A DNA stretch of 64,000 bases, taken from assembly GCA_016125375.1 (NCBI GenBank), contig WGLU01000001.1, positions 453,984-517,983 on the forward strand, read 5' to 3'. A program made the translations under genes and the position numbers. Under the pieces are notes generated by a model, which saw only the letters and a list, made by a program, of their open reading frames with translations, was not told the origin of the DNA and ran no database searches. Source of the DNA: Pseudomonadota bacterium (GTDB lineage Bacteria; Pseudomonadota; Alphaproteobacteria; UBA1280; RI-95). Below are positions 1 to 8,988 of the stretch, piece after piece. Within the stretch, counting starts at the first letter, position 1. Each line of letters opens with the position of its first letter.

Positions 1-1226
1 CGGTCGCCCGCACGGTCCCCAACCATATAGTCCCGGATGAAAAAGCCGTAGGGCTGTAAGGCATCATTAAAAGCTTCAATCAGGCGGTTGACGGTATCTT
101 CCACCAGATACTCGCTAAACCCGTTCAATGCTTCCAGACGGCGACGCCAGAGAAAAGTCATTGGTTCCCGGTCATGCATCCGCACAATATCGCCCGTCTG
201 ATAGGCCAGCAGCCCCTGGGCAGTTGTCACCACCAGCAGGTAGTCTTTGCCCGGAGTGGTCTGCGCAGCGTGCAGGCGTTGAAATTCTTTCTTCAGTCGC
301 CCCTGCGCATCCACATCCGTTACCGGAATAAACTCGTAGAAAATACCGTCCTGCGTCGGCAGGGCCATGACGCCCCGAGCATCCAGGTCCTGCTGCCATG
401 CTTGTAACCCATAGGGGCGTGCCATCCACGTGAGAATGCCCATTTCCAGACCTGCGAAAAAGTACTGCAATTCGCGGTCATGCACGGCCAGATCATCTGT
501 GCACAGGTAGAGCTTAAGATTGGGGCACAGCGCTTTGAGCGGGATAAACTTGCCTTCCCGCTGCGCGAGGAGGAAGCACATGTCCGTCAGTGTCTTGGCT
601 GACGCAACAAGTGTATGGATGGACTTACCGCACTTTTGCAGCTCATCTGCATAAACCAGCAAAGCCTGGGCGCGGCTGCGGCCGACGCTCTGAATATCTG
701 TCAGGTCTGGAGCAATGGCACGCTGGGCGAGCAGCATGCCCTTGTGCTCCATCTGGAGGGCTAATAAATCGCCGGCGGGCAGTTTGTCATGATACTCGAT
801 AATGGCATCGTCGCAGATGTAGAACCAGGTGCCTTTTCCCAGCTCCGGCCATTGTTTTCGGATGTGCGCGGGCAGCTCTTTCTCTACCGTCTGGAAGGAC
901 TTCAGAATACTCTGGCTAACGGGCATAAAGCCACCATTGTCCTCTTCAACAAAAGCAACGGGCATTTCCAGAAGGCAGCCATTTTCCCGAAAAGGCTCTA
1001 TAGGGTTCTGTGCATTTGATTGCGGGTAAAGCCCCAGCAACGCTTTACGCCACATGGCTGTATTGACCACCGGTACACGCTCAGCAAACGCGGAATGAAG
1101 GGCATCCAGCTCACCGGCTTTTGGTAAGTCCGACAGGTTGAAATGACGGCCATAAGGCGTTTCCGCGAGCTTTTTAATCAACCCCAGAAGGAGTGTTTTC
1201 TGATGTTCTGCCGCCTGTATGGCCAT
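1..1226 (-). CDS. GH3-like family protein, C-terminus cut by window edge
   Basis: An open frame runs from an ATG at 1226 to the left edge without a stop, so only the first ~408 residues are seen. Blocks such as ALPTQDG-FYEFIPV, LLVVTTAQGLLAYQTGD and FLWRRRLEALNGFSEYL fit the GH3 family (plant GH3 acyl-amido synthetases and bacterial relatives), where Y-x-TGD contributes to ATP binding. The expected N-terminal (S/T)SGTT phosphate-binding loop before the FMPVSQSIL segment is not recognisable; VAFVEEDNG stands there instead. Bacterial GH3 substrates are unknown, and this copy may not adenylate anything. The gene follows a ferredoxin gene by 14 bases and is probably cotranscribed with it. Start chosen as the first ATG after the ferredoxin stop; no strong ribosome binding site. 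Confidence 0.75.
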   Translation of the reverse strand, partial: MAIQAAEHQKTLLLGLIKKLAETPYGRHFNLSDLPKAGELDALHSAFAERVPVVNTAMWRKALLGLYPQSNAQNPIEPFRENGCLLEMPVAFVEEDNGGFMPVSQSILKSFQTVEKELPAHIRKQWPELGKGTWFYICDDAIIEYHDKLPAGDLLALQMEHKGMLLAQRAIAPDLTDIQSVGRSRAQALLVYADELQKCGKSIHTLVASAKTLTDMCFLLAQREGKFIPLKALCPNLKLYLCTDDLAVHDRELQYFFAGLEMGILTWMARPYGLQAWQQDLDARGVMALPTQDGIFYEFIPVTDVDAQGRLKKEFQRLHAAQTTPGKDYLLVVTTAQGLLAYQTGDIVRMHDREPMTFLWRRRLEALNGFSEYLVEDTVNRLIEAFNDALQPYGFFIRDYMVGDRAGD

Positions 1227-1240
1227 GCTTGTGCTCTGGC

Positions 1241-1546
1241 CTATTCCGGCACCTGAACGGTGACGGCCTCCTGATCGGGCTGCACAACAAGCTGGCATGC
1301 CAGACGGGAGTTAGCTTGCAGGTTAAAGGCTGTATCAAGCATCGTCTCTTCTTCTTCGGACGCGGGAGGGAACTTGTCTGCCCCTTCGACAACATACACG
1401 TGGCAGGTGCAGCACACACAGTTGCCGCCGCATTCGCCCATACCCAGCTCGTCCAGACCGAGTTTATATATCCCCTTGAGCAGGCGCTCTCCAGGATTTA
1501 GCTCCACCGACTTCTCCGTACCCTGGATTTTGAAGGTGACTTTCAT
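1241..1546 (-). CDS. 2Fe-2S ferredoxin (adrenodoxin/ISC type)
   Basis: A 101-residue soluble electron carrier. Cysteines at 39, 45 and 48 (C-x5-C-x2-C) and a fourth in the RLACQ motif near residue 83 match the 2Fe-2S cluster ligands of adrenodoxin-type and ISC-associated ferredoxins. The acidic SEEEETMLD segment is typical of the partner-docking helix. No isc genes are nearby. The gene lies between a secreted protein (gap 7 bases) and a GH3-like gene, which it may serve or simply accompany. The family is clear from the motifs; the redox partner is not known. Confidence 0.93.
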   Translation of the reverse strand: MKVTFKIQGTEKSVELNPGERLLKGIYKLGLDELGMGECGGNCVCCTCHVYVVEGADKFPPASEEEETMLDTAFNLQANSRLACQLVVQPDQEAVTVQVPE

Positions 1547-1553
1547 CTCGTAA

Positions 1554-2615
1554 CTATCCTCGAATCTGTTCTATCTCAATAAACTGTTCACCCTGTGTGG
1601 TGACATGAATTTCGTTCAAACGACCCTGATAAACATCCAGCCCCAGCTGGCGCATAAGCCCGCCTAACATGCGCACGCGCTCATCTCCGAGCCAGTCCAG
1701 ATCGCCAAAGGGCCCCGCGTTTGTGCGTGCAACGATGTTGTAGCCGATGATGCCCCCAGCTGCACGTGATTTTTTAACAAAATCAATCAGCTTCTTACGC
1801 TCACCGTCATCCAGTTCCAGCGCGTCGGCCTTAAATACCAGTCGGACTTCGTTCTCACTTGGCGGCTCTGCTTCGGTCGTTTTTACCGGCACTACAGGGA
1901 CCGCTTTATCCGTCGGCACCGGTGCTGCCAACTTGGGCTGCTTTTTAGCCTCGTTCGCAGCTTTTGAGCGTGCGCGCTCCTCAGCCGCTGCGGCTTCCTG
2001 CTCCTCTTTTTCCTTATCGCGCTCCAGTTTGCCGGCACCGACAATAATCATGTCCGACTGTGTCAGCACAGGTTGCGGGGCCTCTACAGGTTGAGGAACA
2101 TCCTCTTTCGGCGGTTGCAGCACACTGGCAACGCCCAGTCCGTCATCGCTGATGGTTTGAGACACCATGGGGGTTGCAGTTGCAACGAACGCAGGTTTAT
2201 CGTCCATGATGGTCGCCACGGGGACATTGTTCTGGCCGTCAAAATTGAAGCGGACTTTAAAATACTGAATCCGCTTATCCAGCCCCGTACTATGCGGGTC
2301 ATCGGCCAGACTCGGCAGGTAAGTGACCACATTAAGGTGGTCGGACACCCCTTCGCCGGCAACTGGCGGTGGCGGAGCAGCCATCTCCCGCGGGAGCTTG
2401 GCAATCAGCTCCTCCGCCAGCTTGGCATAGTAGGCTGTCTGCTGGTCATCCATTGCGCTGTTCAGCGTCACGTTCACCGTCAAATTTGGGGCTGGCGGTG
2501 GGGGTGCCCCCTCGCTCACTGGGGCAGGATCCTGAGCCCATGCCGCGCACACGTTCAGGAGGCATGTAACAGCCATGCCTGCCAGAAAAATCCGAACGCG
2601 CTGGTAAGGGCTCAT
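1554..2615 (-). CDS. Secreted protein with degenerate OmpA-like C-terminus
   Basis: 353 residues. The N-terminal hydrophobic segment ending in AAWAQ is a probable signal peptide, followed by proline-rich stretches (PPPP near 38-42 and 81-85) and a charged Lys/Glu/Ala-rich central linker near 200-225. The last ~95 residues (RLVFKADALELDD, then DERVRMLGGLMRQLGL) resemble the beta-alpha-beta pattern of OmpA/MotB peptidoglycan-binding domains, but the canonical NxxLSxxRA motif is not intact. It is probably periplasmic or outer-membrane associated. It starts the minus-strand run that continues into the ferredoxin and GH3-like genes, and is divergent from the small membrane protein at 2685. Confidence 0.75.
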   Translation of the reverse strand: MSPYQRVRIFLAGMAVTCLLNVCAAWAQDPAPVSEGAPPPPAPNLTVNVTLNSAMDDQQTAYYAKLAEELIAKLPREMAAPPPPVAGEGVSDHLNVVTYLPSLADDPHSTGLDKRIQYFKVRFNFDGQNNVPVATIMDDKPAFVATATPMVSQTISDDGLGVASVLQPPKEDVPQPVEAPQPVLTQSDMIIVGAGKLERDKEKEEQEAAAAEERARSKAANEAKKQPKLAAPVPTDKAVPVVPVKTTEAEPPSENEVRLVFKADALELDDGERKKLIDFVKKSRAAGGIIGYNIVARTNAGPFGDLDWLGDERVRMLGGLMRQLGLDVYQGRLNEIHVTTQGEQFIEIEQIRG

Positions 2616-2684
2616 TTTTTATCTTATTCTGCGCATAATTAAGATATTGCTTAGGTATTACTTTAACAGAAGACTGTCAAAAAG

Positions 2685-2876
2685 ATGCATCCTTTTGTCT
2701 ATCTTATGATTGCTACTTTCATTGCCGCCGTGGCTGTATTGCTCGTTGGCGTCACCGGCATGGGCCAAACAAGCACGGAAGGTCGCAAGCGCTCAACAAA
2801 GCTCATGGCGCTGCGCGTTGCGCTATGCTTTACCCTGCTCTGTGAAATGCTGTTTTACGCCAACTTTATACGCTGA
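2685..2876 (+). CDS. HIG1-type twin transmembrane protein
   Basis: 63 residues with two membrane segments (about 3-24 and 42-61) joined by a short polar loop. The loop and start of the second helix read RSTKLMALRV, the signature of the HIG1 (hypoxia-induced gene 1) domain and of alphaproteobacterial twin transmembrane proteins (usual form RSxKLMRxRV). In mitochondria HIG1 proteins associate with respiratory complexes; the bacterial role is not established. The gene is divergent from the OmpA-like gene and converges on the EAL/GGDEF gene with an 11-base overlap of the 3' ends. Confidence 0.8.
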   Translation: MHPFVYLMIATFIAAVAVLLVGVTGMGQTSTEGRKRSTKLMALRVALCFTLLCEMLFYANFIR

Positions 2877-5800
2877 AATCGTGGGCGGTCTTACCATGAA
2901 ACTTGGTAAAGAGCCCTTCCAGATCGTGTTGCGGACGGGACATGTGGTAACCCTGCACGTAATTCACGCCCAGGTCGCGCAGGACATGCAGCACTTCCTT
3001 TGATTCCACAAACTCTGCCACCGTCTGTATTTTTAGGCCTTTTGCCAGATCCACCAGAGCTTTGACAAACAACTGGTCCTCGGGCGACGTATCCAGATTC
3101 TGGATATACGACCCGTCAATCTTGATGAAATCCACATCCAGATTCTTGATGTAGGCAAAGGACGAGAAACCCGCACCAAAGTCATCCAGCGCGAACTGAC
3201 AACCCAGCGCTTTCAGCTCACCCACAAACTTTTTGGCATCGCCAAGGTCACGCATGGCCGCAGTTTCCGTTACCTCGAAAATCAGGTTATGCGGGTCGGC
3301 ATCATTTTCCTTGAGCTGCTTCTTGAGGGCTTTCATCATCTCTGCATCGCCGAAGGAAATACCGGAGAGGTTGATGGAGAACAGCGCATCAATGCCACGG
3401 GACTTAAGGTCAGCCTGCATTTTGATACAGCGGGTCATAACGGCTTTATCGAGCTTTTGAATCAAGCCAAAGTGCTCAGCCGCATCAATAAACGACCCGG
3501 GCAGACCGAGGGTGCCCTCCTCATCCCGCAGGCGGATAAGTGCCTCGTAAATGGGTTTGACATTCTTGCCTTTGGCACAGGGGACCATCGGCTGGAAGTG
3601 GACCTCAAAACCGTCATGGTCCAACGCCACACGCAGGCGGTCTACCCACTCCAACTGGCTGCGGACGGATGAACTTGCCACGTCGCTTTCACCACCCGAC
3701 TCGTCCACGAACAGACGGTTGCGGCCCATTTCTTTCGCCTGATACATGGCAAGGTCGGCACCTGTAACAAGGTGGGCAATATCTTTACCTGCCTGCGGAT
3801 ACGGCACCATACCCAGACTCATGGTAATGCGAAGTTTCGCGCCGTTATGGTCAACGCGCACCTTGTTGATGCGCTCAACCAGCTTGTCTACCTTCTGCTT
3901 GGCGTCACGCGTGGCAATGTTGTGCATGATGATGGCAAACTCGTCACCGCCAAGGCGGGCGATAATATCGGTCGACCGCATGGTTTTGCGGAAGATATCC
4001 GCACAGGTTTTCAGGATTGCATCACCTGCATCGTGGCCGTGCGTATCATTAATGGCTTTAAAGCGGTCAAGGTCGATGTACAGAATCACACCCTGCGTGT
4101 TATGGCGCTTGGCCATGGCAACCGTACGCTCCAGCTCTTGCATGAACTGGTTGCGGTTATACAGGCCGGTCAAATGGTCTGTTGTGGCAAGGCGGAGCAT
4201 ATTCTCCTGGTCAAGCTTGCTGCCCGTGACGTTGGTGGCGGCACCACGGTAGCCCTGGAAGACACCATCCTTGGTCACAGGCACGCCACTGATACGCAGG
4301 CAGACGCGCTCTCCCATTTTGGAGCGGGTCCAGAATTCCAGATCGCGGTAAGGCTGATGGCGGTTACACCGGCTTTCAATCAGCTCGCGCACGCTGTCGC
4401 TATCGCGACCGAAAAGGGCTTCGAACTTGGTCCGGCCGATCATCTCCTCGGCGCTAAAACCCAGCGTGCCCTTAACGCCCGGGGATACGTAAGCAAAGCG
4501 GAACTGGTCATCAACTTCCCACAACCAGTCGGCAGAAGAGTCGGCAAAATCACGGAAGCGCTGTTCGGAACGGGCGAGGTCTTCCTCAAACTTCTTGCGG
4601 GATGTAATATCCCGGCTATGGATGACGAGGCTGCTCAGGCTCCAGTCGGCGTTATACAGACCTTTGGCAACGGCTTCGAGATATACCCAGCCCCCTTCAC
4701 GCGTCGGCATGCGGAAGCTGAACTCGGCCACCGGTTTACCGTCCATCACCTGCTTGATGCCGCGCTTTAAGGCGTCTAAATCATCCGGATGCACATAGGC
4801 GGCAATATCCTCGCCGCGCAGTTCGTCACGGGTGTAGCCAAGCACACGGTTGAAAGCACTGTTGACGTATTCAAAATGGCCATCCGGCGCGATGATGGAA
4901 ATCAGGTCGTAGGCATTATCCGTAATCAGACGGAAGCGGCGGCTTGCCTGTTCGAGTTCGTTGGTGCGCTCAATCACTTCCCGGCGAATGCGGCCAGCCA
5001 TGTTCTGCTGCGCCATAAACACCCATGCCAGTGCGAGGGTTACAAGCACACCGACACCGATAAACAGATTGCCTGCCCATGTATAGGGGCGGAAATACGA
5101 CCGATCGTAGTGCCAGACAAAATCCCAAACGCCGCCAGCGAGTTGGAACTGCTGCCGGAATACGTATTCATTATCCTTGTGCACATAGCCCCGGCCAGCC
5201 AGCGACAGGGAACCGAGTTTATCGCCCCCTTCGCGCAACATCACGTCTACACCCACACCTTCCGGCAGTTGGCGGGTAATCACTTCCAGAATCTTCTGCG
5301 CATCAATCCCTACCAACAATGCGCCGTCGCGGGCATGCTGCGGCACAATCAGCGCCACCAGCGGGTTGTTACCAACCAGCCAGTCGCCCGCAGTCTCCGG
5401 TTTATTCTCCGGCATAACGAAGCCAAGCTTGTTCAGGTCCTTGATACTTTCCAGCGGATAGAGCGCATCGATGGATACGCCCTCACGATAACGCAGCAGG
5501 CCGGCAAACTGAACCGAGGGATAACGCCCCATCAGGCCTGTCACTGCGCCAGCAAAACCATCTGTTGTATCCGCTGCTTCGCCAAATAGCGACAGCGATT
5601 CAATACGACCAATAAGACCGGACCAATGTGCCCGAAAGGCTGCGAGCTGTTGTTCGCTCTGCAGGTCCATCCGGCTTTCCCAGTTGGCGCGCACACGGTC
5701 GTTCATGGTCAGACCGCCCCAGATGGAGATGCTCAGACCGACAACCACAACAATAGGCAGCATAAGACGCCAGGGCGTATTGCCTGCCGACTGCAGCTTG

Positions 5801-5919
5801 ATATTTTGCTGACGGATGTTCAAAAGACCGTTTCCACCCTCGGTACGTGTTCTGGGCGTGTGCCACCACGAATTATTTATATTGTGTATCAGTTTAGCCA
5901 GCGCAATGGGTGAACTCAA
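2866..5919 (-). CDS. Membrane PAS-PAS-GGDEF-EAL cyclic-di-GMP signalling protein
   Basis: 1017 residues. TM1 near 50-72 and TM2 near 283-305 enclose a periplasmic domain of about 210 residues that resembles CHASE-type sensors. Two PAS modules follow (about 330-445 and 452-575), then a GGDEF domain with intact RLGGDEF at about 655-661 and an EAL domain with YEALIRL at about 788-794. EAL residues are retained: SINLSG, EVTETA, DDFGAGFSSF and the terminal VQGYHMSRP. The protein could therefore both make and degrade c-di-GMP; such hybrids often favour one activity. The first ~35 residues are polar and atypical, so translation may begin downstream. No neighbouring target gene is obvious. Confidence 0.93.
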   Translation of the reverse strand: MSSPIALAKLIHNINNSWWHTPRTRTEGGNGLLNIRQQNIKLQSAGNTPWRLMLPIVVVVGLSISIWGGLTMNDRVRANWESRMDLQSEQQLAAFRAHWSGLIGRIESLSLFGEAADTTDGFAGAVTGLMGRYPSVQFAGLLRYREGVSIDALYPLESIKDLNKLGFVMPENKPETAGDWLVGNNPLVALIVPQHARDGALLVGIDAQKILEVITRQLPEGVGVDVMLREGGDKLGSLSLAGRGYVHKDNEYVFRQQFQLAGGVWDFVWHYDRSYFRPYTWAGNLFIGVGVLVTLALAWVFMAQQNMAGRIRREVIERTNELEQASRRFRLITDNAYDLISIIAPDGHFEYVNSAFNRVLGYTRDELRGEDIAAYVHPDDLDALKRGIKQVMDGKPVAEFSFRMPTREGGWVYLEAVAKGLYNADWSLSSLVIHSRDITSRKKFEEDLARSEQRFRDFADSSADWLWEVDDQFRFAYVSPGVKGTLGFSAEEMIGRTKFEALFGRDSDSVRELIESRCNRHQPYRDLEFWTRSKMGERVCLRISGVPVTKDGVFQGYRGAATNVTGSKLDQENMLRLATTDHLTGLYNRNQFMQELERTVAMAKRHNTQGVILYIDLDRFKAINDTHGHDAGDAILKTCADIFRKTMRSTDIIARLGGDEFAIIMHNIATRDAKQKVDKLVERINKVRVDHNGAKLRITMSLGMVPYPQAGKDIAHLVTGADLAMYQAKEMGRNRLFVDESGGESDVASSSVRSQLEWVDRLRVALDHDGFEVHFQPMVPCAKGKNVKPIYEALIRLRDEEGTLGLPGSFIDAAEHFGLIQKLDKAVMTRCIKMQADLKSRGIDALFSINLSGISFGDAEMMKALKKQLKENDADPHNLIFEVTETAAMRDLGDAKKFVGELKALGCQFALDDFGAGFSSFAYIKNLDVDFIKIDGSYIQNLDTSPEDQLFVKALVDLAKGLKIQTVAEFVESKEVLHVLRDLGVNYVQGYHMSRPQHDLEGLFTKFHGKTAHDFSV

Positions 5920-6026
5920 ACGTAAAGTCTGTTATTTCACTTGAAAAAAGACACTAAAATGACCACCTTGACTTGAATCGGCGACATAACATCGCCAAAT
6001 AGTGATATATAGGGGGAACGATAGGT

Positions 6027-6272
6027 ATGCGTTTATTCCGTAGCTCAGTCCTCGCAAGTATGGCGAGTGCATTCAGCGGAACACGGCAGTCACAGTCTGT
6101 CCGTGATGTTTCCAATGGCGCTGATGCAGGCAACGTGACGTATGGTGAAGGAACAAAGGATGCCGGTCTCACCCGCGAGCGGTTTAATGTCAAGGGCGAC
6201 AGCAACACACCCAAAAAATCCGACGACAAACCAACCCTTCCGCGCAAGGGCGGTATTGATATTATCGTCTAG
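6027..6272 (+). CDS. Small protein of unknown function
   Basis: 81 residues, hydrophilic after the first ~18, with no motif I recognise. Support for a real gene: a purine-rich GGGGGA stretch ahead of the ATG, and a rho-independent terminator-like hairpin with six T residues just past the stop (6303-6323), in the correct orientation and inside the end of the opposing HAD gene. The sequence is rich in Gly, Asp, Ser and Lys and probably flexible. The ORF on the opposite strand (5954-6247) has no such support. Confidence 0.5.
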   Translation: MRLFRSSVLASMASAFSGTRQSQSVRDVSNGADAGNVTYGEGTKDAGLTRERFNVKGDSNTPKKSDDKPTLPRKGGIDIIV

Positions 6273-6279
6273 AGACTAC

Positions 6280-7251
6280 CTAAATTGTTGGTGACACAAA
6301 GTCCGGCACGATGCCGGTTTTTTGTATCCATGCTGCTGTATCCTGACCGGTGAAGATGCCACTTTCTACCAGCAGCGTTTTAAAGCCCATAGCATTACCG
6401 CCAAGAATATCCGTATGCAGGGTATCGCCCACCATCAGAATACGGGCAGGGTCGATGCCTTCATAGCCTTTCAGGGCTTCCGCGAACACAGCATTACCGG
6501 GCTTGCCCAAAACGATGGGGGCGGCCGACTGCCCTGTTGTACGCATAAACCGCTCGGCATAATAACCAGGTGTCGCCATGAGGCGGTCATGCACAGGTGC
6601 TGCAATATCCGGGTTACCCATCGCCACACCAAACTGGCGGCCCTGGGCGGATGCTTCCAGCTTTTTCTGCAGGCTGATGTGCCATTCCATCCCAATCAGG
6701 AACAGGATGTTTTTAACGCGTGCGGATACTTCACCATCTGTCGCGACTAAATCTTCCATGGCACTGGTCACTTCTGGCAGGGGGGAGTTGACGGCACCCA
6801 ACATGGCCCAGCTATCCAAGTCGTCCCGGCCACTAAAGAATGTGTGTACCGCATCCAAGCTGGTGACAACCTCACCCTGCTTAAAGTTGAAGCCGCGGCT
6901 GACGTACTTTGGCAGGATGCGGCTGCCCAGTGCTGTCGTGTCGTTACTGACGATGCGGAAAGGTTTACCAATCGCACGCAAATGGTCCATTGCTCCATGA
7001 GCCTGCGGAATAGGACCATCCCCGCGGGAAAGAACGCCATAGGAATCCAGTAGAATCAGGTCAAAGCCGGCGGCAACATCCGCAAGGCTGGCAACCCACT
7101 GTCCCTGCCCCTGCCCTGTTTTCTGCGGGTACCACGGGCTGCTGCGGTGATAGGTATCCATCACTTCTGCGAGTTGCAGAACCGGTCGGTCAGGTGCATT
7201 TTCTACTGGGAATGCGGTTACGGATTGTCCACCATGCAGCACGGATTTCAT
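6280..7251 (-). CDS. HAD-superfamily class IIA hydrolase
   Basis: 323 residues. The first HAD motif is LLDSYGVLSRG (families of this type usually have DxWGVLxxG), the second is the IVSNDT region, and the last is ILMVGDTLHTDILGG followed by GFKTLLVESGIF. This pattern is that of class IIA HAD phosphatases related to NagD and to the alphaproteobacterial TIGR01459 group. The substrate is unknown; sugar phosphates or nucleotides are typical of the class. The first motif has Asp-Ser-Tyr rather than Asp-x-Asp, which is normal for some class IIA members. It follows the SrkA-like kinase gene by 23 bases on the same strand, so an operon is likely. Confidence 0.87.
   Translation of the reverse strand: MKSVLHGGQSVTAFPVENAPDRPVLQLAEVMDTYHRSSPWYPQKTGQGQGQWVASLADVAAGFDLILLDSYGVLSRGDGPIPQAHGAMDHLRAIGKPFRIVSNDTTALGSRILPKYVSRGFNFKQGEVVTSLDAVHTFFSGRDDLDSWAMLGAVNSPLPEVTSAMEDLVATDGEVSARVKNILFLIGMEWHISLQKKLEASAQGRQFGVAMGNPDIAAPVHDRLMATPGYYAERFMRTTGQSAAPIVLGKPGNAVFAEALKGYEGIDPARILMVGDTLHTDILGGNAMGFKTLLVESGIFTGQDTAAWIQKTGIVPDFVSPTI
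6303..6323 (+). terminator. Intrinsic terminator of the small ORF, inside the opposing HAD gene
   Basis: Six-base-pair stem CCGGCA/TGCCGG with a 3-base loop followed by six T residues on the plus strand. It lies 30 bases after the stop of the 81-residue ORF and within the last codons of the convergent HAD hydrolase gene. Confidence 0.6.
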
Positions 7252-7274
7252 CGGTCAGACTTTCTTGTTCTTGT

Positions 7275-8270
7275 TTAAACCTGAACCAGCAGCGGCTCAT
7301 CAATAGCCGACAGCTGTTCCTTCAGGGCGTTAATATGGCTCTCCCAGTAGGCATTACCTGCAAAGAACGGGAAGTTCTTCGGGAAGGTCGGGTCGTGCCA
7401 ACGACGTGCCAGCCAGGCCGTATAATGAATCATACGCAGCGCACGCAGCGCTTCGACCAGCTGAAGCTCGCTGTAATCGAAATCGCGGAAATGGGTATAC
7501 CCTTCCAGCATCCAGCCGAACTGGCGCGACATATCTTGCCTGTCACCACTCACCATCATCCACATATCCTGAACGGCCGGCCCGCTCATGCAGTCGTCGA
7601 GGTCGACCATAAACATATCGCCGCTGTTGACCAGAATATTGCCCAGATGGCAATCGCCGTGGATGCGTAGCACGCTTTTACGTGCGCCCCACACATCGTC
7701 AAGGCGCTTGAGCAGATGGGTGACAGTTGCATCGTAGGCCGTCATCAAATCGCGTGGAATCATCCCCGACCCGCGCAGATAAACCAGATTGTCCCAACCA
7801 AAGGTTTTTACGTTCAATGTGCCCCGGTGCTGGAACGTACTGCGGCTGCCCACGTTGTGGATGCGTGCCGCCAGGCGCCCAATCATCCGGAAATCCTCGT
7901 CCGTGCGCATTTCAACAGCGCGGCCCCCACGCTTGGGGTAAATGGCGTACAGATAACCTGCATGGCTGTGGAGTGTTTTCCCGTCAAAGCGCTGCGGCGG
8001 TACAACAGGCACATCTTCTGCCTGCAATTCGGCAGCAAAGGCATGTTCTTCAAGAATCTGGTCTTTGCTCCAGCGGTGCGGGCGGTAGACCTTGATAATA
8101 ACGTTGTCCGTATCTTCCAGCGCCACGTCGTAGACACGGTTCTCGTAGGAGTTAAGGGCGAAAAGACCGCCAGTACACCGTAGACCCAGACGCTCCACAA
8201 GCGTCATCACCAACTCTGGCGAGAGGTTCTCGTAGGGCGTTTCTGTTGATAGTTCCGGTTTCATACTCAT
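7275..8270 (-). CDS. srkA: SrkA/YihE-type stress-response Ser/Thr kinase
   Basis: 331 residues from the ATG at 8270, matching the ~328 of E. coli SrkA. The APH-like kinase fold is visible in SYENRVYDV (N-lobe), IIKVYRPHRW (the conserved Lys region), the catalytic loop IHGDCHLGNIL and the metal-binding VDLDDC. SrkA-type kinases in E. coli protect against stress-induced death; the targets here are unknown. A longer frame begins at 8483, but it would overlap the upstream gene and its terminator, and the added residues are low-quality and arginine-rich. The shorter start (MSMKPE) is therefore used. Confidence 0.88.
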   Translation of the reverse strand: MSMKPELSTETPYENLSPELVMTLVERLGLRCTGGLFALNSYENRVYDVALEDTDNVIIKVYRPHRWSKDQILEEHAFAAELQAEDVPVVPPQRFDGKTLHSHAGYLYAIYPKRGGRAVEMRTDEDFRMIGRLAARIHNVGSRSTFQHRGTLNVKTFGWDNLVYLRGSGMIPRDLMTAYDATVTHLLKRLDDVWGARKSVLRIHGDCHLGNILVNSGDMFMVDLDDCMSGPAVQDMWMMVSGDRQDMSRQFGWMLEGYTHFRDFDYSELQLVEALRALRMIHYTAWLARRWHDPTFPKNFPFFAGNAYWESHINALKEQLSAIDEPLLVQV

Positions 8271-8325
8271 GAGCGCACTATAAAACGTAGGCGCTAACCT
8301 GAGCAACCGCAATACGCACCGCAAC

Positions 8326-8358
8326 ACAAATAAAGCCCCCATCCGTGCGGATGGGGGC
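8326..8358 (-). terminator. Intrinsic terminator downstream of the 168-residue unknown gene
   Basis: A perfect 10-base-pair stem GCCCCCATCC/GGATGGGGGC with a 4-base loop. In the minus direction it is followed by TTTATTTG. It lies 10 bases past the stop at 8369, between that gene and srkA. Confidence 0.85.
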
Positions 8359-8368
8359 AATCGCTTGT

Positions 8369-8875
8369 TTATTTCTTGCCGGCGGGGTCTTTGGCGTTTG
8401 CAATCTCTGCAATGCGCCACAGCAGACGGCCGAACTGGCGGATACGCACCTTGACGCGGTACAGCCACGGCAGATTCTCCCACAGCAGCACCTGTTCGGG
8501 CACGCCCTGCGTGGTGGCAAGGCGGTGCATGGCAACCGCCACATGGGGCAGGACGCGATTACGTATCGACCGCATGATGTTGCCGTCCGTGTTTCTGACG
8601 AAGCGGTATTTGACAAAATACTTGCCCGCCAGATGGTAGGTTTCATCCCAGTTGCTGCTGGTGCGGATGCGCAGGAAGAGCTGCCACAGCACCAGATAGG
8701 TGCCGTAGTCGCGCCGGCGCAGTTCGGCAATGGCCTCCAGCGCGCGCTGCACCTGAGTTTCGTCATCGCCGTTATAGTCCACCGTCATGCCTGCAGGCAC
8801 AACGACGACACGGGTCGGGATGAGGGCATTCAGGTCAATGCCGGGAACAGTCTTCATTTCCGATTTCTCGCTCAT
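8369..8875 (-). CDS. Conserved-looking cytosolic protein of unknown function
   Basis: 168 residues from the ATG at 8875, which is preceded by AGGAAG at good spacing; an in-frame upstream ATG at 8920 lacks this. No recognised domain. There is no signal peptide or membrane segment. The sequence is rich in Arg, Leu and Trp with several amphipathic stretches (QLFLRIRTSSNWDETYHLA; WENLPWLYRVKVRIRQFG), suggesting an all-helical fold. It is transcribed alone: the hmgA terminator lies upstream and its own terminator lies downstream. I do not know its function. Confidence 0.6.
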   Translation of the reverse strand: MSEKSEMKTVPGIDLNALIPTRVVVVPAGMTVDYNGDDETQVQRALEAIAELRRRDYGTYLVLWQLFLRIRTSSNWDETYHLAGKYFVKYRFVRNTDGNIMRSIRNRVLPHVAVAMHRLATTQGVPEQVLLWENLPWLYRVKVRIRQFGRLLWRIAEIANAKDPAGKK

Positions 8876-8928
8876 GGGATTCTTCCTGAGAGAGGAAGAC
8901 GAAAAGAGTAACGAGAGCATATAAATAG

Positions 8929-8957
8929 AAAACGGGCAGGTAAGGTCTGCCCGTTTT
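8929..8957 (-). terminator. Intrinsic terminator downstream of hmgA
   Basis: An 11-base-pair stem AAAACGGGCAG/CTGCCCGTTTT with a 7-base loop, 31 bases past the hmgA stop on the minus strand, with the T-rich arm on the 3' side. It can also work in the opposite direction, where no gene needs it. Confidence 0.8.
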
Positions 8958-8988
8958 ATACAACCATTTGCCGATCGGGTAAAGGCTG

